Of a stretch of DNA of 6,894 nt, positions 1 to 5,451 are shown piece after piece; the first letter of the stretch is position 1; each line of letters opens with the position of its first letter. The notes beneath the pieces were generated by a model. That model had not been told where the DNA came from and ran no database searches. It was given only the letters and a program-made list of their open reading frames with translations. Made by a program: the position numbers and the translations under genes. Origin of the DNA: an uncultured Acidimicrobiia bacterium (lineage in GTDB: Bacteria > Actinomycetota > Acidimicrobiia > Spongiisociales > Spongiisociaceae); assembly GCA_937900165.1 (NCBI GenBank), contig CALCCX010000581.1, positions 1-6,894 of the forward strand, written 5' to 3'.

Positions 1-59
1 GAAGACGGCATACGAGATATATCAGTGTGACTGGAGTTCAGACGTGTGCTTTCCGATCT
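1..59. other. Illumina TruSeq P7/i7 adapter (contamination)
   Basis: This is synthetic sequence, not genome. Positions 1-18 are the inner part of the P7 flow-cell oligo (GAAGACGGCATACGAGAT), 19-26 are an 8-base index (ATATCAGT), and 27-59 are the Read 2 primer site (GTGACTGGAGTTC... ending TTCCGATCT). One C is missing near 50-51, where GCTCTTCC reads GCTTTCC, as expected for a read-level error. The first genomic base is 60. A GTG at 46 inside the adapter is in frame with the glycerate kinase and gives it a false start. Confidence 0.98.
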
Positions 60-60
60 C

Positions 61-1275
61 CTTTTTGAGATGGCCACTGCTGCGCTAGACGCGGCAGACC
101 CGAGACCGGCCACCGCCAACGCCATCACCAGAACAAAAGGGTCCCTCGAAATCGGAGGGTTCGATCTTCCAGAACCACCAGGTATCAGGATCATCGCGTT
201 CGGCAAGGCAGCATCTGCGATGGCGGTCGGCGTGCTCGATCGTTTGGGCGACATCCCCTATGACGGACTCGTCGTAAGCAACCATTTCGTACGCCTTCCA
301 CCTGGCCTCGAATCAATCGTTGCAGCTCACCCTTCCCCCGATGCCGAGTCCCACAGGGCAGGCAGGCGGGCCCTAGAGCTCGCCCGATCGGTGCCAGCTG
401 ACCATTTGGTGTTGTATCTCGTCTCTGGGGGTGGCTCTTCGCTGATGGCATATCCCGCCGACGGTGTGCTCTTGGCGGACAAGGTTCGGCTGATTGAGCA
501 CTTGATCCTTTGCGGTGCGACGATCACGGACCTGAACACGGTCCGCCGATACCTATCTCAGGTGAAAGGAGGCCGCCTCGGCCTAGCCACCGCTGGGGCA
601 TTCGTAACCCTCGCCCTGAGCGATGTCGTCAGATCTATGCCGAGCGACATAGCCAGCGGACCCACGGTGCCATCTCCAACAACACCCCAAGACGCCAGAC
701 GGATCGTCGAACGGCACCGATCGCATTTTGACGCAGCCGATTCTGTTCTAACTGCTCTCGGCTCCCAGCAACCTGCCAAGCCTCCTTCGAGCCCTTTTGT
801 GATCGTCGGAGATGGAGCGACCGCGGCTCGATCCGCAGCGAAGGTGGCTGACGCGACGATAGTTTCTACGACACTGGAGGGCGAGGCGAGGGAGGCAGCT
901 CGCCGGGCGATCGAAGCGGTACCGGCCGGCCAAATAGGAGTCTTCGCAGGCGAGACGACCGTCACCGTCACCGGCAACGGCGTCGGCGGCCGGAATCAAG
1001 AGGCAGCGGTTGCCGCGGCCCTCGCCATCTCCGGTCGAGAAATCGCGTTCATGGCACTGGGAACCGACGGGATAGACGGCCCAACGCCGGCCGCCGGCGG
1101 AATCGTCGATGGCACCACGGCGGCGATGGCCAGAGCGAATGGAGTGGATCTGCCTGGCTCACTTGCCAGCAACGACTCCAACACGGCTTTGACGGCTCTT
1201 GGCTGCGCGATCATCATGGGACCAACCGGAACCAACGTCGGAGATCTCTGGATAATCGACCGTCGAGAAACCTAG
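61..1275 (+). CDS. gckA: Glycerate 2-kinase, DUF4147/MOFRL family (5' partial)
   Basis: The product should transfer phosphate from ATP to D-glycerate, giving 2-phosphoglycerate in the cytoplasm, as known for this family in glycerate, glyoxylate and serine-cycle metabolism. Residues are numbered from the in-frame GTG at 46, so the first whole genomic codon is residue 6. Visible family motifs are GKAASAM (53-59), the glycine-rich SGGGSSL (127-133), NTVRRYLSQVKGGRL (164-178), SDV followed by IASGPT (192-207), GETTVTV with GVGGRNQEA (302-320), GTDGIDGPTPAAGG (339-352) and GPTGTNVGDL (392-401). The DUF4147 fold covers the first two thirds and the MOFRL domain the C-terminal third. The reading frame is open through position 60 into adapter. 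Relatives usually have about 10-25 residues before the AADP segment, so the true start is missing; ATG at 70 lacks a Shine-Dalgarno and would cut off conserved sequence. The usual VxGD segment after SDV reads V-R-S here (195-197). The symbol gckA follows family usage; ttuD is also used. Confidence 0.93.
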   Translation, partial: LFEMATAALDAADPRPATANAITRTKGSLEIGGFDLPEPPGIRIIAFGKAASAMAVGVLDRLGDIPYDGLVVSNHFVRLPPGLESIVAAHPSPDAESHRAGRRALELARSVPADHLVLYLVSGGGSSLMAYPADGVLLADKVRLIEHLILCGATITDLNTVRRYLSQVKGGRLGLATAGAFVTLALSDVVRSMPSDIASGPTVPSPTTPQDARRIVERHRSHFDAADSVLTALGSQQPAKPPSSPFVIVGDGATAARSAAKVADATIVSTTLEGEAREAARRAIEAVPAGQIGVFAGETTVTVTGNGVGGRNQEAAVAAALAISGREIAFMALGTDGIDGPTPAAGGIVDGTTAAMARANGVDLPGSLASNDSNTALTALGCAIIMGPTGTNVGDLWIIDRRET

Positions 1276-1280
1276 GCTAA

Positions 1281-1296
1281 GCCCTCTTGCAAGGGC
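1281..1296 (+). terminator. Possible weak hairpin after glycerate kinase
   Basis: GCCCT (1281-1285) pairs with AGGGC (1292-1296) around a 6-base loop, five bases after the glycerate kinase stop, and CTATTTG follows. The stem is only 5 bp and the T-tract is poor, so termination is uncertain. Read-through into the kinase gene 58 bases downstream is possible. Confidence 0.3.
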
Positions 1297-1305
1297 CTAT
1301 TTGAG

Positions 1306-1311
1306 TACGAT
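1306..1311 (+). promoter_or_regulatory. Candidate -10 box for the histidine kinase gene
   Basis: TACGAT fits the actinobacterial TANNNT -10 pattern and matches 4 of 6 bases of TATAAT. It would start transcription near 1318, leaving a leader of about 16 bases that just includes the G-rich ribosome site. No good -35 box lies 16-18 bases upstream. It is a weak candidate, but it falls in the 58-base gap between the two genes. Confidence 0.3.
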
Positions 1312-1324
1312 TCTGTGATTCGGC

Positions 1325-1331
1325 GAGGGGG
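1325..1331 (+). promoter_or_regulatory. Ribosome binding site of the histidine kinase
   Basis: GAGGGGG is the only purine-rich Shine-Dalgarno-like run before the gene. It serves ATG 1334 with short spacing (about 2-5 bases) or the second in-frame ATG at 1340 with a more usual spacing (about 8-11). The start could therefore be two codons later. Confidence 0.55.
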
Positions 1332-1333
1332 AA

Positions 1334-3001
1334 ATGAACATGTCGGTGCAATCTCGCTCGACTACAAGGATGTCGCTCACGGAGACTGAGATCCAACAGG
1401 ACCTCGTCCGCAAGTGCATTCGCGAGATCGGTTCGGCTCCAAACGTGGACGATGCGCTCGCAGCCGTCATCCGCCGCATCTGCGAATTCGCGGGATGGGT
1501 CGGAGGCGAGGCCTGGATCCCGAACACTGCCGGAACGGACCTCGAACCTGCGGGTGTGTTCCGCACCGACTCCGGAGTCGCCACTTCGTGCCAGGATCTG
1601 AACAACCGTCGGTTCGGTCTCGGTATCGGTGATCTAGGGCAAGCATGGGTCTCCAAACTGCCTGTGGCATTCGCCGACCTCGCAACCAGCGACATCTTTT
1701 GCAACATCGTCCAAGGCAGTGGGTTCGGGTCCACCAAAGGCCTCGCCGTTCCGGCCGTCTCCGGAGGCGAGGTCGTGCGGGTCCTGGTTTTTCAACTGCA
1801 GGAAGACTCAGGGTCCAACCCACAGATCGTTAAGACGATCGCGACAGTTGCGGGGCAGCTTGCCGCGGCCATCCAGCGCAGGCTGGCCGAAGACGCTCTC
1901 AAGAGGAGTGAGGCGCGGAACCGATCCATGTTGAAAGCAGTCCCCGACCTGATCCTGCGCCTTGCTCCTGACGGCACCTACCTGGACTACCAGGTACCAG
2001 AAGGACCTCACCACTTCCCCGCGACGGAGCGGCTGGTCGGCAAGAAGGTGGGAAACGTCGCCGGCCCAGAATTCGCCAAAAAGCTGCGCGCAGCACACGT
2101 CAGGGCAATCGAGACCGGTGCAGTGCAGAGGTGGGAATATCAGGTCGAGTTGGACAATGACGAAATTCGCGATCGGGAGGCTCGCATCTTGCCGATCCCC
2201 GAGCTCGACGAAGCGCTTGTAGTCGTCCGCGACACCACCATTCAAAAGACGACCGAACGTCGGCTCCAAGAGGTCATCCGATCCAAGGACGAGCTGATTG
2301 CCTCGGTTAGCCATGAGATTCGCACGCCGCTGACCGCCGTGATCGGGTTCGCCGAATTGCTCGAAACCTCGGCCGATACTCTTTCGGCCGACGAACAACA
2401 GGAGATGATCGCCTGCGTAGTCAGGGAAGCATCGGACATCGCCTATATCGTCGAGGACCTCCTGGTCGCGGCACGAGCGGACATCGAAACCCTGAGCGTC
2501 ACCGAAGAGGAGGTGAACCTTGAAGCCCAGTTTGATCGCGTTCTGGACCGCTGGCATGAATCTGACAACCATCCGATACAGAGATGCACCAAGCCTGTCA
2601 CTGCGATTGGCGATCCGGGCAGGATTCGTCAGATACTCCGTAACCTGGTCACCAACGCTGCGCGTTACGGAGGGGAGCACAAGCAAGTTCATATCAGTTC
2701 CCTCCTTGGCACAGCCTTCATCGAAATACGGGACGACGGATGCGGGGTCCCAAGGGACCATGAGGCGGGCATCTTCGATCCCTATGAGCGGGCCCCGGCG
2801 TCGGTCAGCCAACCGGGATCCGTCGGGCTCGGCCTCACCATTTCTCGCACGTTGGCACGGCTGATGAACGGTGATCTGACCTACGAGCGTGACGACGGCT
2901 GGAACACATTCCGCCTGAGTCTGCCAATCAGTCCGACTCAAGAGGCATTGATTGCATCAGAACCCACCGCATTGCGCGGTTCGACTCGACCAGACGGATA
3001 G
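1334..3001 (+). CDS. Soluble GAF-PAS sensor histidine kinase
   Basis: This is a two-component sensor kinase of 555 residues with no transmembrane segment or signal peptide, so it should act in the cytoplasm. Domain order: a GAF-type sensor at about 18-185 (segments GWVGGEAWIP and FGLGIGDLGQAWV, typical of GAF modules in such kinases); a linker helix (181-198); a PAS domain at about 198-305 (VPDLILRLAPDGTYLDY at its start, VVRDTTIQK at its end); and a HisKA dimerisation domain (310-383) with phospho-acceptor His327 in SVSHEIRTPL. The HATPase_c domain (about 420-533) has N box RNLVTNAARYGG (436-447, Asn441), G1 box DDGCG (467-471), F box IFDPYER (480-486) and G2 box GSVGLGL (495-501). All catalytic motifs are intact, followed by a short tail of about 22 residues. 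No response regulator lies within the window on either side, so partner and signal are unknown. The GAF ligand cannot be read from sequence. Confidence 0.94.
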   Translation: MNMSVQSRSTTRMSLTETEIQQDLVRKCIREIGSAPNVDDALAAVIRRICEFAGWVGGEAWIPNTAGTDLEPAGVFRTDSGVATSCQDLNNRRFGLGIGDLGQAWVSKLPVAFADLATSDIFCNIVQGSGFGSTKGLAVPAVSGGEVVRVLVFQLQEDSGSNPQIVKTIATVAGQLAAAIQRRLAEDALKRSEARNRSMLKAVPDLILRLAPDGTYLDYQVPEGPHHFPATERLVGKKVGNVAGPEFAKKLRAAHVRAIETGAVQRWEYQVELDNDEIRDREARILPIPELDEALVVVRDTTIQKTTERRLQEVIRSKDELIASVSHEIRTPLTAVIGFAELLETSADTLSADEQQEMIACVVREASDIAYIVEDLLVAARADIETLSVTEEEVNLEAQFDRVLDRWHESDNHPIQRCTKPVTAIGDPGRIRQILRNLVTNAARYGGEHKQVHISSLLGTAFIEIRDDGCGVPRDHEAGIFDPYERAPASVSQPGSVGLGLTISRTLARLMNGDLTYERDDGWNTFRLSLPISPTQEALIASEPTALRGSTRPDG

Positions 3002-3037
3002 GGTCTAACCGGCGAGGTCAGGCGAGAACGCACATGA

Positions 3038-3079
3038 AATGAAGAGTGGGGCAGCCAGATGGCTGCCCCACTCTTCATT
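3038..3079. terminator. Bidirectional intrinsic terminator (19-bp perfect stem)
   Basis: Positions 3038-3056 (AATGAAGAGTGGGGCAGCC) are perfectly complementary to 3061-3079 around the 4-base loop AGAT. The stem starts 36 bases after the histidine kinase stop and lies 91 bases beyond the groEL stop, between convergent genes. The 3' flanks are moderately T-rich both ways (CTTCATTCATTC on +, CTTCATTTCATG on -), so it can end transcription from either side. Confidence 0.85.
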
Positions 3080-3088
3080 CATTCAGCT

Positions 3089-3108
3089 CACAGTTCGGAA
3101 GGACTGTG
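3089..3108 (+). repeat. Inverted repeat / hairpin with GGAA loop
   Basis: CACAGTTC (3089-3096) pairs with GGACTGTG (3101-3108) around GGAA. As + strand RNA this is an 8-bp stem with one U-G wobble and a GNRA-type tetraloop; on the - strand the wobble becomes an A-C mismatch. It lies just beyond the main terminator as read on +. Its function is unknown. Confidence 0.5.
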
Positions 3109-3116
3109 GGGCATAT

Positions 3117-3131
3117 TTCGCCCATGGCGAA
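3117..3131 (-). repeat. Short perfect hairpin downstream of groEL
   Basis: TTCGCC (3117-3122) pairs with GGCGAA (3126-3131) around CAT, giving a 6-bp perfect stem with a 3-base loop. It abuts the next hairpin at 3133-3152. Both lie in the expected 3' untranslated region of the groEL transcript, and may protect the RNA end or pause polymerase. Confidence 0.5.
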
Positions 3132-3132
3132 C

Positions 3133-3152
3133 GCGCCCAAAACCCTGGGCGC
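3133..3152 (-). terminator. Candidate first terminator hairpin of groESL
   Basis: GCGCCCA (3133-3139) pairs with TGGGCGC (3146-3152) around a 6-base loop, only 17 bases beyond the groEL stop on the - strand. There is no T-tract after it, since the next hairpin follows at once. It may be a U-less terminator of the kind proposed for actinobacteria, or a 3'-end stabiliser ahead of the strong terminator at 3038-3079. Confidence 0.45.
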
Positions 3153-3169
3153 ATTGTTGCCCACCTTTT

Positions 3170-4804
3170 CTAGAAGTCCATCCCTCCGCCGCCGTGGCCA
3201 TGATCGCCGCCTGGCATCGCCGGAGCATCTTCCTTCTGCTCGGCAACCAGCGCTTCGGTTGTCAGCAACAACGCTGCGATCGACGCGGCATTCTGAACGG
3301 TCGAACGAGTCACCTTCGCCGGATCCGGGATCCCGGCTGCCAACATGTCGACATACTCGCCGGTCTCTGCGTTGAACCCGAAGGATCCCTCGCCGTTGCG
3401 CACAGCCTCGACCACCACACCGGCCTCATGGCCGGCGTTTGCGGCAATTTGCCGTAGCGGTTCTTCAAGGGCTCTGCGAACCAGACTGCGCCCGATCTTC
3501 TCATCGTCGGTTCCGCCGCGAATCTTGTCGATTGCGGCCTGGGCCCGAAGCAAAGCCACACCGCCACCCGCCACGATGCCTTCTTCCACCGACGCACGCG
3601 TCGCGGAAACGGCATCCTCGATGCGGTGCTTTTTTTCCTTCAGCTCGACCTCGGTGGCGGCACCAACCTTGATGACAGCTACGCCGCCGGCCAGTTTTGC
3701 CAGTCGTTCTTGCAGCTTTTCCTTGTCCCAGTCCGAGTCGGTGTTCTCGATCTCACGCTCGATCTGAGCGATCCGAGCGGTGACGGCAGACGACTCACCC
3801 GCGCCGTCAACGATGGTGGTGTCGTCCTTGCTGATGATCACTCGCCGGGCACGACCCAACATGTCAACCGCGACGTTCTCGAGCTTGAGCCCGACCTCTT
3901 CGGAGATCACCGTCGCACCCGTCAGGATGGCGATGTCTTGAAGCATGGCCTTGCGACGCTCGCCGAAACCAGGAGCCTTGACGGCCGCCGAAGCGAACGT
4001 GCCACGGATCTTGTTGACGACCAGGGTCGCCAGAGCTTCACCCTCTACGTCCTCTGACAGCACCAGAAGCGCCTTGCCGGTCTGCATGATCTTTTCCAGG
4101 ACCGGCAGCATGTCATTGACAGAACCGATCTTCTGGTTGGCGATCAACAGGTACGGCTCATCGAGAATCGCTTCCTGGCTGTCAGGATCAGTGATGAAGT
4201 ATGGGCTGGTGTAACCCTTGTCGAACTGCATCCCCTCGGTGAACTCGAGTTCGATCCCGAAGGTCTGGCCCTCTTCTACCGTGATGACACCGTCTTTGCC
4301 TGCTTGCTCAAAAGCCTCGGCGATTGACTTCCCGATCTCGGGATCAGCCGCCGAGATCGAAGCCACGGCCGCGACTTCCTCGGTGGTTTCGATTTCTTTG
4401 GAGAAATCACCGATGAACTCGGTCACCTTGGTGACGGCCTGCTCGATGCCTCGCTTGAGACCCATCGGGTTGGCCCCGGCCGCCAGGTTCTTGAGTCCTT
4501 CCCTGACCATCGCCTGAGCGAGCACCGTAGCGGTGGTGGTTCCATCACCTGCCACGTCATTGGTCTTGGTTGCAACTTCCTTGGCGAGCTGCGCCCCCAT
4601 ATTCTCATAGGGGTCGATGAGCTCGATTTCCTTGGCGATGGTCACACCATCGTTGGTGATGGTGGGTGCACCCCACTTCTTCTCGAGGACGACATTGCGC
4701 CCCTTCGGTCCGAGGGTCACCTTGACGACATCCGCGAGCTTATTGACGCCCGCTTCGAGGCCGCGGCGAGCTTCCTCGTCGAAACGAAGATCCTTTGCTG
4801 CCAT
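3170..4804 (-). CDS. groEL: Chaperonin GroEL (Hsp60)
   Basis: This is a group I chaperonin of 544 residues, close to the usual 540-550. It forms the double-ring cage that folds client proteins in the cytoplasm using ATP, capped by GroES. Nucleotide-site motifs are TLGPKGRNVVLEK (30-42), Asp52 in TNDG, GDGTTTATVLA (86-96, Asp87), Asp397 in RIEDAVSATR (equivalent to Asp398 of E. coli) and IPDPAKVTR (492-500). The family signature A-S-V-E-E-G-I-V-A-G-G-G is at 404-415. The apical domain has the usual client-binding segment around YTSPYFITD (198-206). The C-terminal tail is short, GGDHGHGGGGMDF: two histidines and a glycine run ending MDF, rather than repeated GGM. ATG 4804 is preceded by AGGAGG with 10-base spacing. 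groES lies 27 bases upstream in the same operon, and transcription should start at the CIRCE-controlled promoter beyond it. Confidence 0.99.
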   Translation of the reverse strand: MAAKDLRFDEEARRGLEAGVNKLADVVKVTLGPKGRNVVLEKKWGAPTITNDGVTIAKEIELIDPYENMGAQLAKEVATKTNDVAGDGTTTATVLAQAMVREGLKNLAAGANPMGLKRGIEQAVTKVTEFIGDFSKEIETTEEVAAVASISAADPEIGKSIAEAFEQAGKDGVITVEEGQTFGIELEFTEGMQFDKGYTSPYFITDPDSQEAILDEPYLLIANQKIGSVNDMLPVLEKIMQTGKALLVLSEDVEGEALATLVVNKIRGTFASAAVKAPGFGERRKAMLQDIAILTGATVISEEVGLKLENVAVDMLGRARRVIISKDDTTIVDGAGESSAVTARIAQIEREIENTDSDWDKEKLQERLAKLAGGVAVIKVGAATEVELKEKKHRIEDAVSATRASVEEGIVAGGGVALLRAQAAIDKIRGGTDDEKIGRSLVRRALEEPLRQIAANAGHEAGVVVEAVRNGEGSFGFNAETGEYVDMLAAGIPDPAKVTRSTVQNAASIAALLLTTEALVAEQKEDAPAMPGGDHGHGGGGMDF

Positions 4805-4814
4805 TTTCTACTTA

Positions 4815-4820
4815 CCTCCT
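4815..4820 (-). promoter_or_regulatory. groEL ribosome binding site
   Basis: AGGAGG on the - strand, 10 bases before the groEL ATG and inside the 27-base groES-groEL gap. It is near-consensus and fits strong independent translation of groEL, which is needed at higher subunit number than groES. Confidence 0.85.
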
Positions 4821-4831
4821 AGAACTGTGGA

Positions 4832-5125
4832 TCAACCGACGATGGCGAGGATGTCGCGGGACGAGAGGATGAGGTATTCCTTCCCCTCGAACTTCAACTC
4901 CGTGCCTGCGTACTTTGAGTAGACGACCGTGTCGCCCTTCGAGACGTCGAGAGCGACGCGCTCCTTGCCTTCATCATTCCACTCGCCTGGCCCGACGGCC
5001 AGGACGCTGCCAAGTTGTGGCTTCTCCTTGGCTGTATCGGGGATGACGAGACCAGACGCCGTGCGCTGTTCGTCCTCGTCGTCTGGGGCGACGATGACAC
5101 GGTCGCCGAGCGGCTTCAAGTTCAT
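4832..5125 (-). CDS. groES: Co-chaperonin GroES (Hsp10)
   Basis: This 97-residue protein forms the seven-subunit lid that closes the GroEL cavity. Family marks run the full length: N-terminal KPLGDRVIV (4-12), the mobile GroEL-binding loop around EQRTASGLVIPDTAKEKP (19-36), GSVLAVGPG (39-47), VSKGDTVVYSKYAGTELKFEGKEYLIL (61-87) and the final SRDILAIVG (89-97). Length is normal. The start at 5125 has a consensus Shine-Dalgarno AAGGAGG eight bases upstream. It is the first gene of the groES-groEL operon; the promoter region carries two tandem CIRCE elements, so heat-inducible repression by HrcA is expected. hrcA itself is not in the window. Confidence 0.99.
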   Translation of the reverse strand: MNLKPLGDRVIVAPDDEDEQRTASGLVIPDTAKEKPQLGSVLAVGPGEWNDEGKERVALDVSKGDTVVYSKYAGTELKFEGKEYLILSSRDILAIVG

Positions 5126-5133
5126 CGAATTTT

Positions 5134-5140
5134 CCTCCTT
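5134..5140 (-). promoter_or_regulatory. groES ribosome binding site
   Basis: AAGGAGG on the - strand, eight bases before the groES ATG, is a consensus Shine-Dalgarno that fixes the start at 5125. It lies between that ATG and the proximal CIRCE element. Confidence 0.88.
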
Positions 5141-5146
5141 CGCGAA

Positions 5147-5173
5147 TTAGCACTACCTGTGTGAGAGTGCCAG
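5147..5173. promoter_or_regulatory. CIRCE element 1 (HrcA operator, proximal)
   Basis: The CIRCE consensus is TTAGCACTC-N9-GAGTGCTAA. Here the arms on + are TTAGCACTA (5147-5155, 8 of 9) and GAGTGCCAG (5165-5173, 7 of 9), with a spacer of exactly nine bases. It starts seven bases upstream of the groES Shine-Dalgarno, a usual position for this operator. The HrcA repressor is known to bind CIRCE and hold groESL down until heat stress. Confidence 0.92.
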
Positions 5174-5176
5174 ACA

Positions 5177-5206
5177 ACGTTAGCACTCTCCAGTGGAGAC
5201 TGATAA
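5177..5206 (-). promoter_or_regulatory. groES: Candidate groESL promoter inside CIRCE 2
   Basis: Reading the - strand, TTATCA (5206-5201, 4 of 6 to TTGACA) lies 18 bases before TAACGT (5182-5177), which fits TANNNT. Transcription would start near 5170, giving a leader of about 45 bases. CIRCE 2 would then cover the -35 to -10 region and CIRCE 1 the start site and early leader. The boxes are weak matches; the fit with both operators is the main support. Confidence 0.4.
5180..5206. promoter_or_regulatory. CIRCE element 2 (HrcA operator, distal)
   Basis: The arms are TTAGCACTC (5180-5188, 9 of 9) and GACTGATAA (5198-5206, 7 of 9), again with an exact nine-base spacer. It begins 33 bases after element 1, about three helical turns, so two repressors would sit on the same DNA face. 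It overlaps the best candidate groESL promoter. Confidence 0.88.
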
Positions 5207-5215
5207 AGCGCAAAA

Positions 5216-5239
5216 CCACAGCCACAGCCACAGCCACAG
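5216..5239. repeat. Hexanucleotide tandem repeat, CCACAG x4
   Basis: Four perfect copies of CCACAG in 24 bases (CTGTGG on the - strand). The repeat begins 10 bases beyond CIRCE 2, in the groES-serB divergent spacer and outside both coding regions. Copy-number change by slipped replication is possible but not shown. Confidence 0.9.
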
Positions 5240-5451
5240 ACGATCTTGCTCGAGCAGGCCGGAGGGCAACTCTGATGCTGCGTACCAACTCGCCCGCACA
5301 TCTCCTCCCCCGGGCGTCGACGAAGGAGGCGTCCGTTTGGGGGAGGACGCGGAAGCAACTTGTTGCTGACGCCGGAGGGGGCCGCTCCCACCCAGAGAAC
5401 CTTCCGTTGGGCCGCAGCAAACGGCGAGGAGGGCAGTACGCTGCGCGGACG
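5240..5451 (+). other. serB leader region, GC-rich, no gene recognised
   Basis: With the CIRCE area this completes the 326-base spacer between groES and serB. I see no gene or known RNA family. It holds a 10-base palindrome TGCTCGAGCA (5247-5256), a 6-bp stem GCGTCC/GGACGC (5329-5334 with 5345-5350), a 5-bp stem AGCAA/TTGCT (5354-5358 with 5363-5367) and CCGTT/AACGG (5404-5408 with 5420-5424). TACGCT at 5437-5442 fits a TANNNT -10 box and would start transcription just before the serB ATG. GAGGAGGG (5426-5433) resembles a ribosome site but is 18 bases from that ATG. A frame open back to GTG 5161 crosses the region but shows no protein family signal before residue M at 5452. Confidence 0.5.

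Noticed and set aside
1808..2941. Long open frame (377 codons) on the - strand opposite the histidine kinase
   Set aside because: It lies fully antisense to a kinase with intact motifs, has no family motif or Shine-Dalgarno, and is the kind of shadow frame expected from GC-biased codons.
3041..3076. Perfect inverted repeat as an insertion-sequence end or attachment site
   Set aside because: The 4-base loop, location between convergent stops and T-rich flanks fit a bidirectional terminator; there is no transposase, integrase or target duplication nearby.
5161..5451. N-terminal extension of SerB starting at GTG 5161
   Set aside because: The added 97 residues are Arg/Ala/Thr-rich low complexity, the GTG lies inside CIRCE 1, and family members begin at the ACT domain, matching ATG 5452.
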